A stretch of DNA of 64,000 nucleotides from Novosphingobium lindaniclasticum LE124 (GTDB lineage Bacteria; Pseudomonadota; Alphaproteobacteria; Sphingomonadales; Sphingomonadaceae). The stretch is taken from positions 1 through 64,000 of the forward strand of contig NZ_ATHL01000155.1 of the NCBI RefSeq assembly GCF_000445125.1, in the 5' to 3' direction. Of the stretch, positions 61,045 to 64,000 are shown piece by piece. How positions within the stretch are numbered: position 1 is the first letter of the stretch; each line of letters opens with the position of its first letter. The translations under genes and the position numbers were made by a program. A model generated the notes under the pieces. That model made no database searches. It saw only the letters and a list, made by a program, of their open reading frames with translations, and had not been told where the DNA came from.

Positions 61045-62439
61045 TCAGCTTTCGACGATGTTCCCCGCCAGCGTCTTGCCCAGCGCGATCTTGAATGCGG
61101 CGAAGGCGATCAGGCCCACGGCCGCCGAGGCGACGTGGAGCAGCCAGAACGATACGGTGTCCATCGAGGAATACCAGCCGCCCACCTCGCCCACGACCTT
61201 GTTGGCGCCGAAGAAGGCCAGGTAGTAGATGCCCACCACCGTCGCGTTGAGGGCGCGCGGGGCGACCTTGGTGAACAGGGCCAGGCTGACCGGCATGATG
61301 TGCGCGAAGCCGATCGAGTTGAACAAGTGGAACATCACCGGCCAGAACAGGCCGATCTTGGCATCGCCGGCGGTGGCCGCCGCGATCACCAGGCACATGC
61401 CGCCCATCATGCTGAAGACCGAACCGATGATCATCTTGCCCAATTCGTCGGGTTCGCGGCCGGTGCGGTTCGCGAACCATTTCCAGAACGCCGCGACTAC
61501 GACCAGCATCGAGAAGCTGAGCGTGGCATCGACAGTGATCATCCAACTGGTCGGCAGAGTGTCGCCGAAGAAAGTGAGCTGGAACTTCGCGTCCGCCCAG
61601 ACGAGGTAGGCGTTGAAGATCTCCTGGTTGCTCATCATGGCGACGGCCAGCACCGGCACCAGCACGGCGAGCGCGCCGAGACGCGGCCAATCGGAGCGGG
61701 TCAGACGCACCTTGGGAGCCTTCTCGCCCTTGGGCGCGCGGTTGTCGGCGGGGAGCCAGTGTCCGGCCTTGAGGTAGATGATCAGGCCCAGGACCATGAC
61801 CACGCCTGCCGTGCCGAAGCCATAGTGCCAGCCTACTTTCTCGCCCAGCGTGCCGGCGACCAAAGGTGCGGCGATGACCGAGACGTTGATGGCGATGTAG
61901 AAAATCTGGAACGCCATGGCACGGCGCAAGTCGCCGGGCTTGTAGAGTTCGCCCACCTGGCTGGCGATGTTGCCCTTGAACAGGCCGACGCCCACCACCA
62001 GCGAGATCAGCGCAAAGAGGAACAGTCCCTCGAACGCCATGAGGAAGTGGCCCAGCGACATGATGACGGCCCCCGCGATCAGCGTGGCCTTGCGGCCGAG
62101 CCAGCGGTCCGCGACGATGCCGCCGAGGATCGGGGTCAGGTAGACGAGCGAGGTGTAGTCGCCGAAGATCGCCGAGGCGAGCGGTTGGCCTTCAAGACCT
62201 GCATAGTGCCAGCCGCGCAACCATGAAAGACCTGCAACTTTGCCGATGTTTTCAGGCAGAAGCAGGTACTTGACCATGTAGAGCACCAGCAGCGTCTGCA
62301 TGGAATAATAGGAGAACCGCTCGCAGCCCTCCACTATGGAGAGATAGCCCAGGCCTTTGGGATGGCCGAGGAATGCGCGGTCGTTCCGCTCGAGATCCTC
62401 GGGGAGATCGAGCTGGGGCGTGGCTTCTGAAAGTGTCAT
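61045..62439 (-). CDS. POT/PTR family proton-dependent oligopeptide transporter
   Basis: The 464-residue membrane protein has about twelve hydrophobic helices. The family N-terminal motif appears as EGCERFSYYSMQTLLVLYM, and helix 2-3 has GGIVADRWLGRKATLIAGA. The ERFxYY motif supports proton coupling. It would import di- or tripeptides. The motif Gly of ERFxYYG is Ser here. A 12-bp palindrome lies 47 bases upstream. Confidence 0.9.
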   Translation of the reverse strand: MTLSEATPQLDLPEDLERNDRAFLGHPKGLGYLSIVEGCERFSYYSMQTLLVLYMVKYLLLPENIGKVAGLSWLRGWHYAGLEGQPLASAIFGDYTSLVYLTPILGGIVADRWLGRKATLIAGAVIMSLGHFLMAFEGLFLFALISLVVGVGLFKGNIASQVGELYKPGDLRRAMAFQIFYIAINVSVIAAPLVAGTLGEKVGWHYGFGTAGVVMVLGLIIYLKAGHWLPADNRAPKGEKAPKVRLTRSDWPRLGALAVLVPVLAVAMMSNQEIFNAYLVWADAKFQLTFFGDTLPTSWMITVDATLSFSMLVVVAAFWKWFANRTGREPDELGKMIIGSVFSMMGGMCLVIAAATAGDAKIGLFWPVMFHLFNSIGFAHIMPVSLALFTKVAPRALNATVVGIYYLAFFGANKVVGEVGGWYSSMDTVSFWLLHVASAAVGLIAFAAFKIALGKTLAGNIVES

Positions 62440-62486
62440 GGCGTCAGGTGCGACCCGGTACTTTAGTTATCCGAGCGCGCAGCATA

Positions 62487-62498
62487 GTGACCGGTCAC
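62487..62498. promoter_or_regulatory. Perfect 12-bp palindrome upstream of the peptide transporter
   Basis: GTGACCGGTCAC is fully self-complementary and is followed by a further half-site GTCACG near 62505. It lies 48 bases upstream of the transporter start on the minus strand, a typical operator position. The regulator is unknown. Confidence 0.4.
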
Positions 62499-62561
62499 GG
62501 AAATGTCACGCGGAGGGCGGGCGATCCTGAAGGATGTTCGGCAAGTGCTTTACCCGGAAAC

Positions 62562-62595
62562 GGAAAAGGCGACAGACCGATCGACCTGTCGCCTT
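62562..62595 (-). terminator. Terminator-like hairpin downstream of aroB
   Basis: AAGGCGACAG and CTGTCGCCTT form 10 perfect pairs around a 10-base loop; on the minus strand TTTTCCGTTTCC follows. It is 220 bases past the aroB stop, which is far but no other gene intervenes. Confidence 0.5.
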
Positions 62596-62818
62596 CCCGT
62601 ACGCCCCCGGACCCCTGTGAAGGTTGTGCGATTGGCGTCAGGTTCCCGCGAGGGGAACAGGAAGAAAACGTGGGGAAGCGATGGGTCGTTGCAGGTTATG
62701 ACGCGGGAGAAGCACGGTGCGTCGAGATTTTGGAGCGTTTTGACAAGCCGATGCCGCTATTTCGTCACGTCGTTTCCGTAAGCGCAACCTGCGGCGATGG
62801 CGGCGTCTTGCGGCCAAG

Positions 62819-63928
62819 TCAGCCCCGCGCCAGTTCCTCGTCCAGGAATTCAGCCACGTCTTCCAGCGAGACCTGCTTGTCCAGATAGGTCTGGCCGATC
62901 CCCCTGAGCAGCAGGAAGGGCAGAGTGCCGCCGTCCATCTTCTTGTCGTGCAGCATGTGCTCGACCAGGCGGGCGCCGTCGCAGTCCAGATCGAGAGCCT
63001 TGAGGCTGGCGGGCAGGCCGATCTCGCCGATATGGCGCGCGATGTGCTCGGCGCTGGCGCGGGGCATCAGTTCGCGGCGGGCGGAGTAGCGCGCGGCTAT
63101 GACCATGCCGAGGGCGACGGCCTCGCCGTGGAGCAGGCGGGTGGAGAAGCCGGTCTCGGCCTCCAGCGCGTGGCCGAAAGTGTGCCCGAGGTTGAGGAGG
63201 GCGCGCTTGCCGGTGGTCTCGAACTCGTCTTCCGCGACGATCCGCGCCTTGCTGGCCACCGAGTGGGCGACGGCATATTCGCGCAGCTGGCTGTCGCCCG
63301 CGAGCATGGCGGCGGCATTGGTGTCGCACCACGCGAAGAAGTCGGCGTCGTCGATGAGGCCGTACTTCACCACTTCGGCATAGCCTGCGAGCAGATCGCG
63401 CTCCGGCAGGGTTTCCAGCGCGGAAAGGTCCGCCAGCACCAGCGAGGGCTGGTGGAAGGCGCCCACGAGGTTCTTGCCGGCGGGCGTATTGATCGCGGTC
63501 TTGCCGCCGACGCTCGAATCGACCTGGGCGAGCAGGGTGGTCGGCACCTGGATGAACTTGCAGCCGCGCTTGAGCACCGAGGCGCAGAAGCCGGTGAGAT
63601 CGCCGATGACGCCGCCGCCGAGAGCGATGATGTGGTCACCGCGCTCGACTTCCAGCGAGAGCAGCCAGTTCACCGTCGCGGCCAGTTCGTCCCACGACTT
63701 GGTGGCCTCGCCCGGCGGGAGGATGCGCCAGTGCGGTTCGTGGCCGTTGTCCCGCAGGCTGGCCTCGACCACGGCACCCCAGGCGGCGTGGACATTGCTG
63801 TCGGTGATGATCGGCACGCCGCGCTTGCGCAGCCGCCCCCGGCACTGCGGCACCAGTTCGGCGAGCAGCCCGGCACCCACCCGTACTTCGTAAGGACGGC
63901 CGGCAATATCGACGGGGATTACAGCCAT
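62819..63928 (-). CDS. aroB: 3-dehydroquinate synthase
   Basis: The 369-residue enzyme has IIALGGGVIGDLTGFCASVL (NAD/metal region), VPTTLLAQVDSSVGGKTAIN, AEVVKYGLIDD, and the zinc-binding His of LNLGHTFGHALEAETG. It makes 3-dehydroquinate from DAHP in the shikimate pathway. ATG at 63926-63928 lies inside the 3' end of the upstream gene, which is the usual aroK-aroB order. Confidence 0.96.
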   Translation of the reverse strand: MAVIPVDIAGRPYEVRVGAGLLAELVPQCRGRLRKRGVPIITDSNVHAAWGAVVEASLRDNGHEPHWRILPPGEATKSWDELAATVNWLLSLEVERGDHIIALGGGVIGDLTGFCASVLKRGCKFIQVPTTLLAQVDSSVGGKTAINTPAGKNLVGAFHQPSLVLADLSALETLPERDLLAGYAEVVKYGLIDDADFFAWCDTNAAAMLAGDSQLREYAVAHSVASKARIVAEDEFETTGKRALLNLGHTFGHALEAETGFSTRLLHGEAVALGMVIAARYSARRELMPRASAEHIARHIGEIGLPASLKALDLDCDGARLVEHMLHDKKMDGGTLPFLLLRGIGQTYLDKQVSLEDVAEFLDEELARG

Positions 63929-64000
63929 TGCGAAATTCCCTGAAGGACGTTGTTGATCGTCTGAACGTGCGGCCCGCTGTGGCTCATGACGTGGATCGGG
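63919..64000 (-). CDS. aroK: C-terminal end of a probable shikimate kinase (partial)
   Basis: Only the last 27 codons are in the window. The frame ends VMSHSGPHVQTINNVLQGIS then QWL and TAA at 63919-63921, overlapping the aroB start by 10 bases. This tail, with a PH followed by a helix, resembles the end of AroK, and aroK-aroB is a conserved pair. The identity rests mostly on position. Confidence 0.6.
   Translation of the reverse strand, partial: PIHVMSHSGPHVQTINNVLQGISQWL

Larger units (their letters stand above)
62440..62818. other. 379-base intergenic region
   Basis: The region holds a 12-bp palindrome (62487-62498), a terminator-like hairpin (62566-62595) and no open frame I would call coding. 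The stretch from 62600 to 62818 shows nothing I can name. Confidence 0.55.

Overview
The window is a stretch of ordinary, gene-dense chromosome from a GC-rich alphaproteobacterium. It most likely comes from the order Sphingomonadales, with Novosphingobium or a close relative the best guess. The indications are an ALA synthase (hemA) instead of glutamyl-tRNA reductase, a DUF2842 protein, a 6S RNA candidate beside zapA and fau, an ornithine decarboxylase behind an alphaproteobacterial speF-type leader, a betaine-lipid operon, and a sphingomonad-like gene mix. I see no phage, insertion sequence, CRISPR array or integrase. Codon use looks even, so there is no obvious recent island.

Layout, left to right. 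1-2000: two identical tRNA-Asp genes with a terminator, then a minus-strand block (small coiled-coil protein, zapA, 6S RNA, fau, DUF2842). 2200-9200: a plus-strand sugar-phosphate block (tkt, gap, MOSC protein, pgk, acyltransferase, class I fba). 9250-11600: lipoprotein, thiE, a DnaA-box spacer and an arylamine N-acetyltransferase. 11700-14950: moaB, lytic transglycosylase and a degenerate uracil-DNA-glycosylase-like protein. 15000-23570: ETF-QO, ispE, N-formylglutamate amidohydrolase, ilvD, lipoprotein, NAD(P)HX repair enzyme and an RNA methyltransferase. 23580-27140 (minus): small proteins, a PLP dehydratase and btaB-btaA for betaine lipids. 27400-32300 (plus): polyamine genes (carboxynorspermidine synthase, lipoprotein, DUF486, nspC) and, behind a structured leader with a possible leader peptide, odc. 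32400-36700 (minus): ene-reductase, hemA, a degenerate metallo-beta-lactamase-like protein and murI. 36880-41577: plsY, dprA, topA and a tiny HTH-like protein. 41580-46665 (minus): GT39-like protein, SGNH hydrolase, era, rnc, lepB. 46855-50815: pgi, a small hydrolase (minus) and glutathione reductase. 51088-61000: a propionyl-CoA to succinyl-CoA pathway (pccB, thiolase, mce, methylmalonyl-CoA mutase, bioB, pccA) followed by csaA and a thioesterase. 61045-64000 (minus): POT peptide transporter, aroB and the end of a probable aroK.

How the genes fit together. The first block carries lower glycolysis/gluconeogenesis and the pentose-phosphate link. The propionate block also carries bioB, which makes the cofactor of its own carboxylase. 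The polyamine block would make putrescine with ODC and extend it by the carboxy(nor)spermidine route. Many genes are coupled by 1-4 base overlaps, several using TTG or GTG starts. Two families of short palindromic intergenic repeats are scattered through the window. No clearly new multi-gene system is visible. The best leads are the odc leader, the inverted repeats between btaA and the polyamine genes, and a few small or degenerate genes of unknown role.
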